Source of the DNA: CAYYMH01 sp964472785
Lineage (GTDB): Bacteria; Zhuqueibacterota; Zhuqueibacteria; Thermofontimicrobiales; Thermofontimicrobiaceae
Assembly (NCBI GenBank): GCA_964472785.1
Contig: CAYYMH010000019.1
Location: 1-64,000, forward strand
DNA: 64,000 nucleotides
Reading direction: 5' to 3'
The notes under the pieces were generated by a model. That model was given only the letters and a program-made list of their open reading frames with translations, was not told the origin of the DNA and searched no databases. This document shows positions 35,118 through 43,781 of this stretch, in pieces (within the stretch, counting starts at the first letter, position 1; each line of letters begins with the position of its first letter). Made by a program: the position numbers and the translations under genes.

Positions 35118-36104
35118 TTACTTTTTCCGCGCCACATAAATATCCGCTTCGATCATTTTCATATCCGGTGAATAAAAATGATGTGTAAAATAAATATTCC
35201 CCTGCGCGTCCAATCCAGGATCACCTGCAAAATTGGAGACGATTTCCTGGGGAGATGTCCAGCCGGTGTCACTCAATGTCGTGCGAAACAACGAAGGCCC
35301 GGCATAGCCCATTTTACTCCAGTGAGTGAACCATAATTCTGTGCCATCGGGCGACACATACGGGTGACTGTCATTGTCCGGCCCGTTCACCACCGGACCG
35401 AGATTGACCGGCTCTGCCCAGCTATTTTGAACGAAATCCGACTGCCACAGATCATATTCACCATAGCCGCCAAAACCATCCCGGTGGAAAATCATTGTTT
35501 TCCCGTTTCCCGTAGCATAAAGTTCACCGACATTGTATTCGGAATTTATTTTCTCGCCGGCATTCTGCCAGTTCGACCAGCCTTCGCCGTCCCGGGTCGT
35601 CAGGTAAATATCGCCGTCTTCCCGGTAATTCCCAACCCGAAACGAAGCAAACCACAGCGAATCACCTTGAATGCACAGCGGACCGTCCAGCGCGAGATCG
35701 TCATTCAGTAAAATGCGCTCCGGTTCGGTCCATGCGCCATTTTCATTTTTTGAGTTCCAGATACCGGTGACGCTGTCCAGCAGTTGTTTTTCCGGCGGCA
35801 CATCCACGTCTGGTGTGAAGAAAAAGTAGAACGCATTCCCATCCGGGGAAATTACCGGCGCGTCTTCCGCACCTGCGGTATTCACCGGACCCGCCATCGG
35901 TTCTGGTGCATGCCATTCGTTCGAGTGAATCACCGGTGGATAAATATCCGTATCCGGCGTCATTTTAACAGCGTCAGCCGGAATTTTATCGTACCGGGTG
36001 GGCCAGACGACCGGATCAGGATCGACGGGGTCTTCTTCACAATTGAAGAGTGCGAATATTAATAATAGACAGGAAAGTTTTTTTATAGAATTTAATGTAG
36101 TCAT
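35118..36104 (-). CDS. PD40/WD40-like beta-propeller lipoprotein
   Basis: A 328-residue lipoprotein: signal SCLLLIFALFNC with the lipobox Cys near residue 22. The body repeats the TolB-like PD40 motif, for example APVISPDGNAFYFFFTPD, DSHPYVSPDGTELWFTHWS and GLDAQGNIYFTHHFYSPD. Such proteins sit on the periplasmic side of a membrane and bind proteins or glycans. Base composition looks more GC-rich than its neighbours, which could hint at transfer. No enzyme motif is visible. Confidence 0.82.
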   Translation of the reverse strand: MTTLNSIKKLSCLLLIFALFNCEEDPVDPDPVVWPTRYDKIPADAVKMTPDTDIYPPVIHSNEWHAPEPMAGPVNTAGAEDAPVISPDGNAFYFFFTPDVDVPPEKQLLDSVTGIWNSKNENGAWTEPERILLNDDLALDGPLCIQGDSLWFASFRVGNYREDGDIYLTTRDGEGWSNWQNAGEKINSEYNVGELYATGNGKTMIFHRDGFGGYGEYDLWQSDFVQNSWAEPVNLGPVVNGPDNDSHPYVSPDGTELWFTHWSKMGYAGPSLFRTTLSDTGWTSPQEIVSNFAGDPGLDAQGNIYFTHHFYSPDMKMIEADIYVARKK

Positions 36105-36425
36105 TATTTTTGCCTTTCGATTAAAATATAAAAGATTGTTTTCTACAAGATAATATATTTTTAATCTGTGTCAAGTAAAATCTTTGAACCCCGATTGTTC
36201 AACTCCTTCGGAGTTGGAATGATTTTTTTTGATTATTTGCTATAAAGGTTAAACACCTTCGGTATTTTCTGGTATTTTAAATGTTTGAATTGTGATTAGC
36301 TGTGAGAAATTTATTTTAACATATTTCGAAACAAAATTTGTCATAAACATTTAGCTCGCCTGTAATCTATTGTTAACTCAAAATGTTAATTTGAAATAAA
36401 TCATTCCACTAATCCGAAATTTTTT
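36105..36425. other. Intergenic region with a TTCG stem-loop
   Basis: About 320 bases. Positions 36200-36216 form a perfect hairpin, CAACTCC-TTC-GGAGTTG, followed a few bases later by eight T on the plus strand. A weaker related word, ACACCTTCGGTATT, follows at about 36251. It could terminate transcription in the plus direction, but no plus-strand gene lies just upstream. The rest is AT-rich and holds the start region of the acyltransferase gene. Confidence 0.5.
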
Positions 36426-37205
36426 ATGACTAAAAAAGCAACGAGACTGAACAAGGGTAATCGATTTTTGTTACGCATGACAATGATTTTGCTTCGCCCC
36501 CTTTTTATTGTCCATGGTGACCAAACAATAATGCGTTCTATGGAGCCAATGATTTTTTCATTTAATCACAACAGCTCGTTCGAGGCATTACTTGTCCCGA
36601 TGTATTTGATCAATCAGCGAAATGGTTTTATCATCAGCTTCATTAGTGATTGGGTTTATCAATATATTCCGATCGTCGGCTGGATCATAAAACGCGTAAA
36701 TCCAATTTTTGTTTACAACAAACCTTCAAACATAACGTTCTTAAATCGATTTAAAAAATCACGTCAGAATGCGTACGAACAGTGTGTCGAACGATTGTCA
36801 AAAAATATCAGTATCGGTATTTTCCCCGAAGGCACACGCAACAAAAATCCTGAATATTTGAAAAAGGCAAGGAAAGGCATCGGACGAATTATCTTAAACA
36901 GTGGAGTGCCTGTACTGCCTATTGGAATTGATTTCCCCAGCCGTTTGAAACAAGGCAAAATCCCCAAGTTCGGAAAAATCATTATCCGGATTGGTCAAAA
37001 GTTGACTTTTGCACAAGAATTAAATCAGTACGCAATGATAAACAAGGATAACGGCCTGTCAGAATATGAAAAGAAAAGAATGATATCTTACTTGGAATCA
37101 ACAATCCGACATCGGATTATGGAACAGATCGCGGTGTTATCCGGCAAAATGTATCCTTTTCAAGCGACAAAAAATACTACAAAAATCCAATTCTCTTTAA
37201 CTTAA
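36426..37205 (+). CDS. 1-acyl-sn-glycerol-3-phosphate acyltransferase-like protein (PlsC family)
   Basis: Membrane-associated acyltransferase of the PlsC/LPLAT superfamily, 259 residues. The catalytic NHNSSFEA motif replaces the textbook NHxSxxD: His is kept, but the acidic residue is Glu. The second motif is FPEGTRNKNP, and GVPVLPIGIDFP follows. A positively charged N-terminus with MTMILLRPLFIVH may dock to the membrane. It may acylate lysophosphatidate or another lyso-lipid. The next gene, a GNAT protein 15 bases on, suggests a lipid other than plain phosphatidate. Confidence 0.88.
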   Translation: MTKKATRLNKGNRFLLRMTMILLRPLFIVHGDQTIMRSMEPMIFSFNHNSSFEALLVPMYLINQRNGFIISFISDWVYQYIPIVGWIIKRVNPIFVYNKPSNITFLNRFKKSRQNAYEQCVERLSKNISIGIFPEGTRNKNPEYLKKARKGIGRIILNSGVPVLPIGIDFPSRLKQGKIPKFGKIIIRIGQKLTFAQELNQYAMINKDNGLSEYEKKRMISYLESTIRHRIMEQIAVLSGKMYPFQATKNTTKIQFSLT

Positions 37206-37220
37206 TTAAATGAGGTGACC

Positions 37221-37883
37221 ATGAAAACGCGAATCAAAACTGTAAAAATAGTTGACGAGAAATCCCGCAGCGAAGCCCTAAAAGTGATCGAAAAGGTGTA
37301 CCTAAAAGAAAAGAAGTGGATCAGCGATCTTCAATTGGAAATTCCTGAAGACATTGCTTCTAGCAAAACCTTTTCCTGGTTTTTGACATATGTAAATTAC
37401 AACCCTTCTGGTGTGTTGCGACTGTTTTATGATCCACCGCTGGAGTTGCCGAAAGATTTTGAAGTAACACTGGAGAAAGGAATCGACATCGAAGCGATGA
37501 GCAAAAATGCCAGATTTGTGGAAATCGGCAGATTCATGGTGCTGCCGAGATACCGGCGAAATATCATGGTTGCACTGAGGCTGATGCGGTCTGCGATAAA
37601 GGAAGTCGTTGAACGGGATTACACCCATTTCATCACTGATGTTTTTGAAGGCGAGGAAAATTCTCCGTTGGGATTTCATACGCGAATTTTAGGTTTTGAA
37701 GTGATCGGTAAACACTTACACGGGGATTTGAACTGTAGTCTAACACGAATCATTCTCACGCTGGACATTCTCAAGGCGTACAAAAAAGTAAAAGAGCGAC
37801 AAAACAAAATCTATAAAATATTGAATGAAGATGTACGTTCGATTTTGGATAAAAAATTGGAAGCAGGTTCGTCAGCTATTTGA
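37221..37883 (+). CDS. GNAT-fold N-acyltransferase, FeeM/OlsB-like
   Basis: A 220-residue protein from the ATG at 37221, with GAGGTG five bases upstream; a GTG two codons earlier is less likely. It carries the N-acyl amino acid synthase pattern: VEIGRFMVLPRYRRN in the core, then THFITDVFEGEENSPLGFHT and a C-terminal LDILKAYKKVKER. Relatives transfer an acyl chain from acyl-ACP to an amino acid or amine. Paired with a PlsC-like gene, it could make the lyso-form of an aminolipid, as OlsB does before OlsA. That reading is inference. The 3' end overlaps an antisense trpF fragment. Confidence 0.75.
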   Translation: MKTRIKTVKIVDEKSRSEALKVIEKVYLKEKKWISDLQLEIPEDIASSKTFSWFLTYVNYNPSGVLRLFYDPPLELPKDFEVTLEKGIDIEAMSKNARFVEIGRFMVLPRYRRNIMVALRLMRSAIKEVVERDYTHFITDVFEGEENSPLGFHTRILGFEVIGKHLHGDLNCSLTRIILTLDILKAYKKVKERQNKIYKILNEDVRSILDKKLEAGSSAI

Positions 37884-38084
37884 TGAATGGAATTTTCGAT
37901 TTCCTGAAAAAACCGTTTCAATTTCATTGCATCCAATTTACTATTGTTTCGCACACCGCTGCACACATCCCCAGCAAACGGTCGCACGGTTTTAATTGCG
38001 TCGGCCACATTGTCCGGCGTCAATCCGCTAGCTAATAAAATGGACACCACTACCCTATCTCTGATTTCCCCAGCTACGTTTCGG
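37811..38084 (-). pseudogene. trpF fragment (C-terminal part of phosphoribosylanthranilate isomerase)
   Basis: On the minus strand an open frame from about 38084 encodes a stretch matching the end of TrpF: VSILLASGLTPDNVADAIKT, then RPFAGDVCSGVRN and KLKRFFQEI. These are the last two phosphate-binding strands of the TIM barrel. Everything upstream is absent, because a stop lies just before the open stretch. The tail continues in antisense over the 3' end of the GNAT gene, so the natural terminus is lost as well. It is most likely the remnant of a rearrangement and not a working gene. Confidence 0.75.
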
Positions 38085-38085
38085 A

Positions 38086-38448
38086 ATGTTTATTATCTGG
38101 CTGATGTTCTATTTCCTGTTTTTGAAGTCGACAGATTCGGGCTCTGCTTTCTGGTCCATTGTATCCATGAACACGTTGTCTCTGCTCGTTATTAGTTTTT
38201 TTATCATTTATTCCGATTTGAAGTTTTATGCAAAAAATACCTACCGGTATGTATTTATTATAATTCTATTCTTCCTGTTAGCACTTTTGCTTGCGGCAAT
38301 GATACAAAAAATCGTTCCACTATTGGTGGCATTCGGTCCCCATCCGGAAAAAGGATTTTGGGACAGTGTTGTCATCATCGTTCCATGCGCATTACTTTAT
38401 TGGATGGCTCATAAAATTTTTCTGAAGCGGAATAGTTATGTGAAGTAA
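38086..38448 (+). CDS. Small multi-pass membrane protein
   Basis: A 120-residue hydrophobic protein with about four membrane segments, for example near 1-14, 27-42, 55-75 and 90-108 (VIIVPCALLYWMAHKIF). No family was recognised. There is no Shine-Dalgarno sequence, and the ATG lies at the exact edge of the trpF fragment, so the protein may have lost its natural N-terminus or be newly joined. It ends in a basic tail (FLKRNSYVK). Confidence 0.5.
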   Translation: MFIIWLMFYFLFLKSTDSGSAFWSIVSMNTLSLLVISFFIIYSDLKFYAKNTYRYVFIIILFFLLALLLAAMIQKIVPLLVAFGPHPEKGFWDSVVIIVPCALLYWMAHKIFLKRNSYVK

Positions 38449-38879
38449 AACACGATAGCCAAGAGAAAGCAGAAATAAACAAATGTTGGATATTGTCGAT
38501 GTGTTGATTGAATATGGGGTGATTGAAGTGGAATAAGTTGTTTGAAGTATAGTTAAAATATTTGTGGTTTTTTTCAAAAGTTTTATTTATCTTTAACCTG
38601 TTTAATTCATAAATCTTGCCACCAAGGCACCAAGTCACGAAGAATCACCAAGTTGTAACAGGAGCATTCATAAAAAATATTCTGAGTCGATTCACCTTCT
38701 TTGCTTGCCAGGCTTTATATTTTCATTACTTTGTGTGCCTTTGTGTATTAGAGACTTTGTGGCGTATGAATTATTCAGGTTAAAAGATTTTGATATCTAT
38801 TTTTTTCAAAGCGAGAATTTGTTCACTTAAAATATTAGGAATTCGTTTCTGCCATCAGCAAAAATAAAGGAAAATTCAC
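38449..38879. repeat. Intergenic region with CTTTGTG-family repeat, copy C
   Basis: Within this 430-base stretch, 38611-38770 holds a long imperfect palindrome: CTTGCCACCAAGGCACCAAG on the left, and TACTTTGTGTGCCTTTGTGT plus GACTTTGTGGCG on the right. It is related in sequence style to copies A and B but is not the same element. The rest is AT-rich with no gene seen. Confidence 0.65.
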
Positions 38880-39201
38880 ATGAGTGATTTCGATATCTTA
38901 CCCTATAATGAGAAATACAGACCAGATATCATAGAATTACTGATAAACCGCTGGATGTCGGTCATATCAATGTCTCGCGGCAAAGCAGTTGATGCCTCAA
39001 GCCTTCCGGGATTTATTGCACTTCGAAAAAAGAAAATAGCTGGATTCGCGACCTATCATATTGAAGGGGATCAATGCGAACTGGTGACCCTTGACAGTCT
39101 CTATGAAGGTATAGGTATTGGAACTGCGCTTTTAATATCAGTTATTGAAGCTGATAAATTGGCTGGTTTGTGATGAAATAGAAATGGAATTTATTCTGTG
39201 A
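38880..39201 (+). pseudogene. GNAT acetyltransferase pseudogene with internal deletion
   Basis: The frame starts as an intact GNAT enzyme, with FIALRKKKIAGFATYHIEGD and the acetyl-CoA loop YEGIGIGTALL, then stops at 39171-39173 after KLAGL, at 97 residues instead of about 150. One base out of frame, the next codons read DEIEMEFIL followed by a stop at 39199-39201. That tail is what relatives carry at their C-terminus, so roughly 45-50 codons between the two parts seem to be deleted with a frame change at the junction. The deleted part would hold the final strands of the fold. Function is unlikely. Confidence 0.72.
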
Positions 39202-39255
39202 CAGGATTCCATAAGAATCTTATCCAATACAATATAAAGTAAATTGAACAAAAAA

Positions 39256-40239
39256 ATGGACAGCAAAATAACCACAGAATTGAATTATTTTGTCGAGAAC
39301 ACCTTTCGATCCATTGACAAAAAATCTTTCCACCTGTTTATGGTAAAGGAAGAGACTGAAATAAAAATTCCATCTGAGATAATTCAGTATGTTTATCGAA
39401 ACAGAGATCAAATTCTTTCCCTTATTCGGAAAAATGAATCCCAACAGACAGTCATTGACCAATTAGCTGATGAAAGTTTAGCCTTGATTTATCAGCACAA
39501 TCAATTCATTGAATTTGACCACGAACACACACAACAAATGAGAAATCTTTCGATCTCATTTGTCGATGACCTTGAAAAGCTATTAAAACAGCGGCAGCCT
39601 TTTGACATTTTTAAGTTTCGATTTGAAAAATTATTACGTCATTATTTGAATAAATTTAAAATCCAAATTTCAAATATTTTGAAGTTTGACGATGATGTAA
39701 AGAGCCGTTTACCAGAAAATATTGTCTGTGAAGAATATTCGCCAGAATTCCAACTAAACATTTTGGGTATCGATATCAACGAACTGGAGCCACCCATTTT
39801 AGATTTGGGTTGCGGCAGATCGGGAAATTTAGTCAGACATCTCAATCAGAAGGGCTTGAAGGCTATTGGCATTGATCGAACGGTGTCCGCGTCCGAATAT
39901 TTAATTCAAAGCGATTGGACAGATTTTCAGCTGGAACCCGATTTTTGGGGCACAATAATTTCTCACATGGGGTTTTCGAATCATTTTGTGCATCATCATT
40001 TATCGAATTACGGATCGCCGGAAAAGTACGCTGACCGATACATGCAGATTTTGAAATCTCTGAAACTATACGGCACCTTTTATTATTCCCCTGGTCTCCC
40101 CCACATCGAAAGTTACTTACCTGCCAAAAGATATTTAATTAAAAAAATCTTTATCGAGCAAAATTATCAATCTCAAGTATTTCAATATCTCAAAGAACGG
40201 CAGTTAAATTACAGTTCACAGGTGACACGTTTGGCGTAA
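39256..40239 (+). CDS. Class I SAM-dependent methyltransferase-like protein
   Basis: A 327-residue protein from the ATG at 39256; a TTG at 39244 is possible. The first ~170 residues are helical with no recognised domain. The C-terminal part has motif I ILDLGCGRSGNLVRHL, followed by GIDRTVS and a short catalytic region, then SLKLYGTFYYSPGLPHIESY. The substrate is unknown. The protein lies between a GNAT pseudogene and a secreted peptidase with no clear partner. Confidence 0.75.
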   Translation: MDSKITTELNYFVENTFRSIDKKSFHLFMVKEETEIKIPSEIIQYVYRNRDQILSLIRKNESQQTVIDQLADESLALIYQHNQFIEFDHEHTQQMRNLSISFVDDLEKLLKQRQPFDIFKFRFEKLLRHYLNKFKIQISNILKFDDDVKSRLPENIVCEEYSPEFQLNILGIDINELEPPILDLGCGRSGNLVRHLNQKGLKAIGIDRTVSASEYLIQSDWTDFQLEPDFWGTIISHMGFSNHFVHHHLSNYGSPEKYADRYMQILKSLKLYGTFYYSPGLPHIESYLPAKRYLIKKIFIEQNYQSQVFQYLKERQLNYSSQVTRLA

Positions 40240-40365
40240 TTTTTTTACTGCACCTCATAACTTAATTTAGTAACTGATATTACTTCCCTCTTTTTAATGA
40301 ACCGAAAAATGCTTCAGGCGTAAAATTGAATATGTCAATGCAATTAAAAATCAAAGGATAAAACT

Positions 40366-42594
40366 ATGTCAAGACTTAAACTTAATATACTGCTGCTTCT
40401 TTCAGTAAGCATTATTTTTCCGTTGAACGCTCAAAATGATAAAGATACCTATGAACAGTTGCGCTCTCCATTTCGGTTTCAGCAAAGAACAATGGAGCAA
40501 GTAAAAAATTTCACTCATTTCAATTTTCCGGATCATCAAAATTATAGCTATAGTGATAAATATCAAAACATAGTGAACGCTATCAATATCGACAGTTTGT
40601 CTCATTATGTGAGACAGTTGAGTGGCGAAGCGCCAATCTGGACGGATTCAGGTTGGGATACAATCATGAGCCGTTATTCCAGAAGTCCAGATATTCTGAA
40701 AGCCCAAAATTTTCTGCAGCGGAAATTAAGACAATTCGGCTATGAAACGGAACTGCAACAATTTTCCCTTGAACAAAATTTCGGAGATATCGCTTTTGCA
40801 CCGGACGATGCCAACTTCGGCTGGTTTTATCTAAACGGAAAAATTTATCATACTTCTGACGCCGGTCAGTCTTGGAACGTACAATATGAATTCTTCACCG
40901 ACCGTGGCATTCGTGTATTTGAACCTGTGAGCAAGGATGTGGTTTATGCGGTCGGCTATGATGGACTCTGTTTAAAAACCACTGACGGAGGAATTAATTG
41001 GATTTCTCTCACGACATCCGTAAGTTCGAGTCTCTACGGAGCCAGTTTTTTCGATGCAAATCAGGGCTGGATTTGCGGAAATCAAAGTACAGTGCTTCAC
41101 ACAAAGAATGGCGGTAAAACCTGGGAATCCCAAACACTACCCACCTCATTCGGAATTTACAGCATCTATTTTACCGATTCGCAAACCGGCTGGGCAGTGG
41201 GTCCCAACGGAACGATTTTGAAGACAGCGGATGGCGGAAAAAACTGGGAGATTCAAGCTACCGGCGTTATCCAGACATTTTTAAAAGTGTATTTCTCCAA
41301 CGCAGAAAAAGGATTTATTCTGGGTACGAATGGCGCACTGCTTTTCACAAACAACGGCGGCGAGGAATGGAATGAGCTTCCGATGGATACAGAACGAATT
41401 TTGTGGGATATTCATTTTTGCTCACCCAAAACAGGAATCCTGGTTGGGGATTATGGTACGCTTTTCACTTCCCAGGATAGCGGTAAAACCTGGCAGGCTT
41501 GTGATAATTTACACGGAAAGAATATTTACTCAACTCACATGACAAATGATTCCACCGTCTGGGTGACAGGTCGGGGCATATTTTCAATATCCAATAATTT
41601 TGGCACCGACTGGACACACTATGCCGAGGATTACATCGAATTTTATTTAAATAACATCTCCGCCGAAAAAACCGGAATATTGCACCCCGACACGTACTTC
41701 ATTCTGTGCGCTCATTACGATTCTTATGCTGAAGCTGAATATCGAATGACCCGGGCTCCGGGCGCCGATGATAACGCCAGTGGCACAGCGACCGTTTTGG
41801 AAGCAGCCCGGATTTTATCAGATTATGAATTCAACTATACAATCAAATTTGCGCTGTTCTCCGCCGAAGAACTGGGATTGATTGGCAGCCGCTACTATGC
41901 AGATCGGGCACGGGATAACGGAGACCAAATTCCGGGTGTCATCAATCTGGATATGGTCGGCTTTGATTCAAATTTGGATGGAATATTTGACATTCACTCC
42001 CGGGATATTGAAAGTTCTCAAATGTTGGGAGAGCTGGTTCGCGATCATGTGAGCCAGTACGATCTATCATTAAATCCAAATTATATCCCTAACGAAGGTA
42101 CCACCCGTAGTGATCACGCATCTTTTTGGGAAAACGGCTACTCCGCGATTTTGCTCATCGAGAGCTTTGATGATTTTAATTCGGATTACCACTCGATACT
42201 CGACCTGTTTGGTAATATCGATCAGTCATATTTTCTTGATCTGAGCAGGCTCGCGATTATCAGCATCGCCCGTTTCGCTGAATTAAAGGATTGCACTGGT
42301 GTCGATGTAGCAAAAGACAATGCAATTCCAGAGAGCTTTCATTTGTCTAATCCGTATCCGAACCCGTTTAATAGCAATACGCAAATCTCTCTTTATTTAC
42401 CCGAAAAAGAGGATGTAAAAATTAGCGTCCACAATATGACCGGACAGTTAGTTGAAATAATCGAAGAAGGTGAGTTAAACAGCGGGACACATCAATTCCG
42501 CTGGAATGTTTCCAATGCCAGTTCTGGTGTTTATCTGATCAGGGTTCAAACAAATGCACAGACCACCATTAAAAAATGTCTGTATTTAAAGTAG
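40366..42594 (+). CDS. Secreted M28 zinc peptidase with a YCF48-like propeller and type IX sorting domain
   Basis: A 742-residue exported protein. Signal peptide LNILLLLSVSIIFPLNAQ. About residues 140-415 repeat the YCF48/Hcf136 blade motif, such as GWFYLNGKIYHTSDAGQSW, VLHTKNGGKTWESQTL and LFTSQDSGKTWQACDN. The M28 domain follows: ligand region AHYDSY (His450, Asp452), GADDNASG (Asp468-469), SAEELGLIGS (Glu501-502), and SDHASFW. The end is the sorting domain with NPYPNPFNSNTQISLYLPE and a final KKCLYLK. The blades appear inserted between the peptidase N-terminal region and its catalytic core. Confidence 0.9.
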   Translation: MSRLKLNILLLLSVSIIFPLNAQNDKDTYEQLRSPFRFQQRTMEQVKNFTHFNFPDHQNYSYSDKYQNIVNAINIDSLSHYVRQLSGEAPIWTDSGWDTIMSRYSRSPDILKAQNFLQRKLRQFGYETELQQFSLEQNFGDIAFAPDDANFGWFYLNGKIYHTSDAGQSWNVQYEFFTDRGIRVFEPVSKDVVYAVGYDGLCLKTTDGGINWISLTTSVSSSLYGASFFDANQGWICGNQSTVLHTKNGGKTWESQTLPTSFGIYSIYFTDSQTGWAVGPNGTILKTADGGKNWEIQATGVIQTFLKVYFSNAEKGFILGTNGALLFTNNGGEEWNELPMDTERILWDIHFCSPKTGILVGDYGTLFTSQDSGKTWQACDNLHGKNIYSTHMTNDSTVWVTGRGIFSISNNFGTDWTHYAEDYIEFYLNNISAEKTGILHPDTYFILCAHYDSYAEAEYRMTRAPGADDNASGTATVLEAARILSDYEFNYTIKFALFSAEELGLIGSRYYADRARDNGDQIPGVINLDMVGFDSNLDGIFDIHSRDIESSQMLGELVRDHVSQYDLSLNPNYIPNEGTTRSDHASFWENGYSAILLIESFDDFNSDYHSILDLFGNIDQSYFLDLSRLAIISIARFAELKDCTGVDVAKDNAIPESFHLSNPYPNPFNSNTQISLYLPEKEDVKISVHNMTGQLVEIIEEGELNSGTHQFRWNVSNASSGVYLIRVQTNAQTTIKKCLYLK

Positions 42595-42606
42595 ATGATT
42601 AAAATT

Positions 42607-42766
42607 TAACCGAGGAATAATGAGAGACCGAGAAGATTTTAAAATGTCTTTGTAACTTCGCTGAACAATTGGCTATTAGCTTGAAATATTTAAATATCAG
42701 TTAATTAGAAATCTATTCATATTCTAACTCTTTTCTCTGTGTTCTCTGTGCCCCTGCGGTGAATAT
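42607..42766. repeat. Intergenic repeat, CTTTGTG-like family, copy D
   Basis: Left half ACCGAGGAATAATGAGAGAC and right half TTTTCTCTGTGTTCTCTGTG followed by CCCCTGCGGTGAATA. The halves are loosely complementary. It is the CTCTGTG variant of the dispersed family; copy E at 48727 is similar. The repeat fills the gap before the methyltransferase gene. Confidence 0.55.
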
Positions 42767-42806
42767 TTTTTTAATTTTTTTCGAACCAACTTTTTAGGAT
42801 TAAAGT

Positions 42807-43553
42807 ATGGAAGAAATGAAATACTTTTATGAAGTCTTTGAATCTCTGCACAGAGCTGGCCCCGGGGACAATAAATCGACACGTCGCGCGTTTCATTTGA
42901 TTCCGGGAAAATTAGAAAATCCGAAAATTCTGGACATCGGCTGCGGCCCCGGAATGCAGACCATTGAATTGGCGAAAATATCCGGAGGTAAAATCATTGC
43001 GCTGGATAATCACCAGCCATTTTTGGATCAATTAAATGAGGATGCCGAAAGGGAAAATGTTGCATCCCAAATCACAACGAAAAATCAATCCATGCTCGAA
43101 ATGGATTTTAAAAATGAGACATTCGACATCATCTGGTCTGAAGGAGCACTGTATTCTATGGGCTTCCAAAATGGTCTGAAACGCTGTCATCAATTGTTGA
43201 AGAAAAACGGCTATTTAGCTGTTACAGAGGTAGTTTATCTTGAATCAGAAACACCAAAAGTTGTGAAACAGTTCTGGGCATCCGAGTATCCGGCAATCAC
43301 GGATGTTGAAGGAAATAGTGAAATGATTCGACATGAGAAATTCAAATTGATCGATCATTTCACGCTGCCAAAATCGTCGTGGCTGGAGCAATTTTATCTG
43401 CCGATGGAAAAACGGCTGTCAACGTTGGAAATAAAATATAAAAACGATAAAGATGCGCTAAAGGTGTTCGACAGTTTCTGGAAAGAAATCGAGTTTTATA
43501 AAGAATATTCGGACTATTATGGTTATGAGTTTTTCGTGATGCAGAAGAGATAA
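42807..43553 (+). CDS. Class I SAM-dependent methyltransferase
   Basis: A 248-residue enzyme with motif I ILDIGCGPGMQTIELAK, the acidic end of strand 2 in IIALDNHQPF, motif IV IIWSEGALYSMGF and a post-motif LKKNGYLAVTEV. The family (Methyltransf_11/25 type) acts on small molecules; the substrate cannot be read from sequence. It stands alone between repeat D and a toxin-antitoxin pair. Confidence 0.88.
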   Translation: MEEMKYFYEVFESLHRAGPGDNKSTRRAFHLIPGKLENPKILDIGCGPGMQTIELAKISGGKIIALDNHQPFLDQLNEDAERENVASQITTKNQSMLEMDFKNETFDIIWSEGALYSMGFQNGLKRCHQLLKKNGYLAVTEVVYLESETPKVVKQFWASEYPAITDVEGNSEMIRHEKFKLIDHFTLPKSSWLEQFYLPMEKRLSTLEIKYKNDKDALKVFDSFWKEIEFYKEYSDYYGYEFFVMQKR

Positions 43554-43781
43554 TCGAATTAATCATTCCCCGTTGTTCCGGCGGGATTCATCAATTTATT
43601 GGTAAAGCCTCCGTCATTCCGGTTTGCTCTTGCGCTTTTTGTGGGAACGATACCGAAAGCTTTTTCTATTTCAAGTGGTGATTCAGACAGGAAATTCCTG
43701 AAGACATGTCAGAGATAGAAGATAATTTTGTGTTTTTCAGAAATTATAAAAATTAATAATCTGGATCGGTTGAATTAATCA

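Noticed and set aside
43554..43781. Possible gene or repeat between the methyltransferase and the toxin
   Set aside because: Contains one GTCATTCCGG word but no long frame and no clear inverted partner; too weak to list separately.
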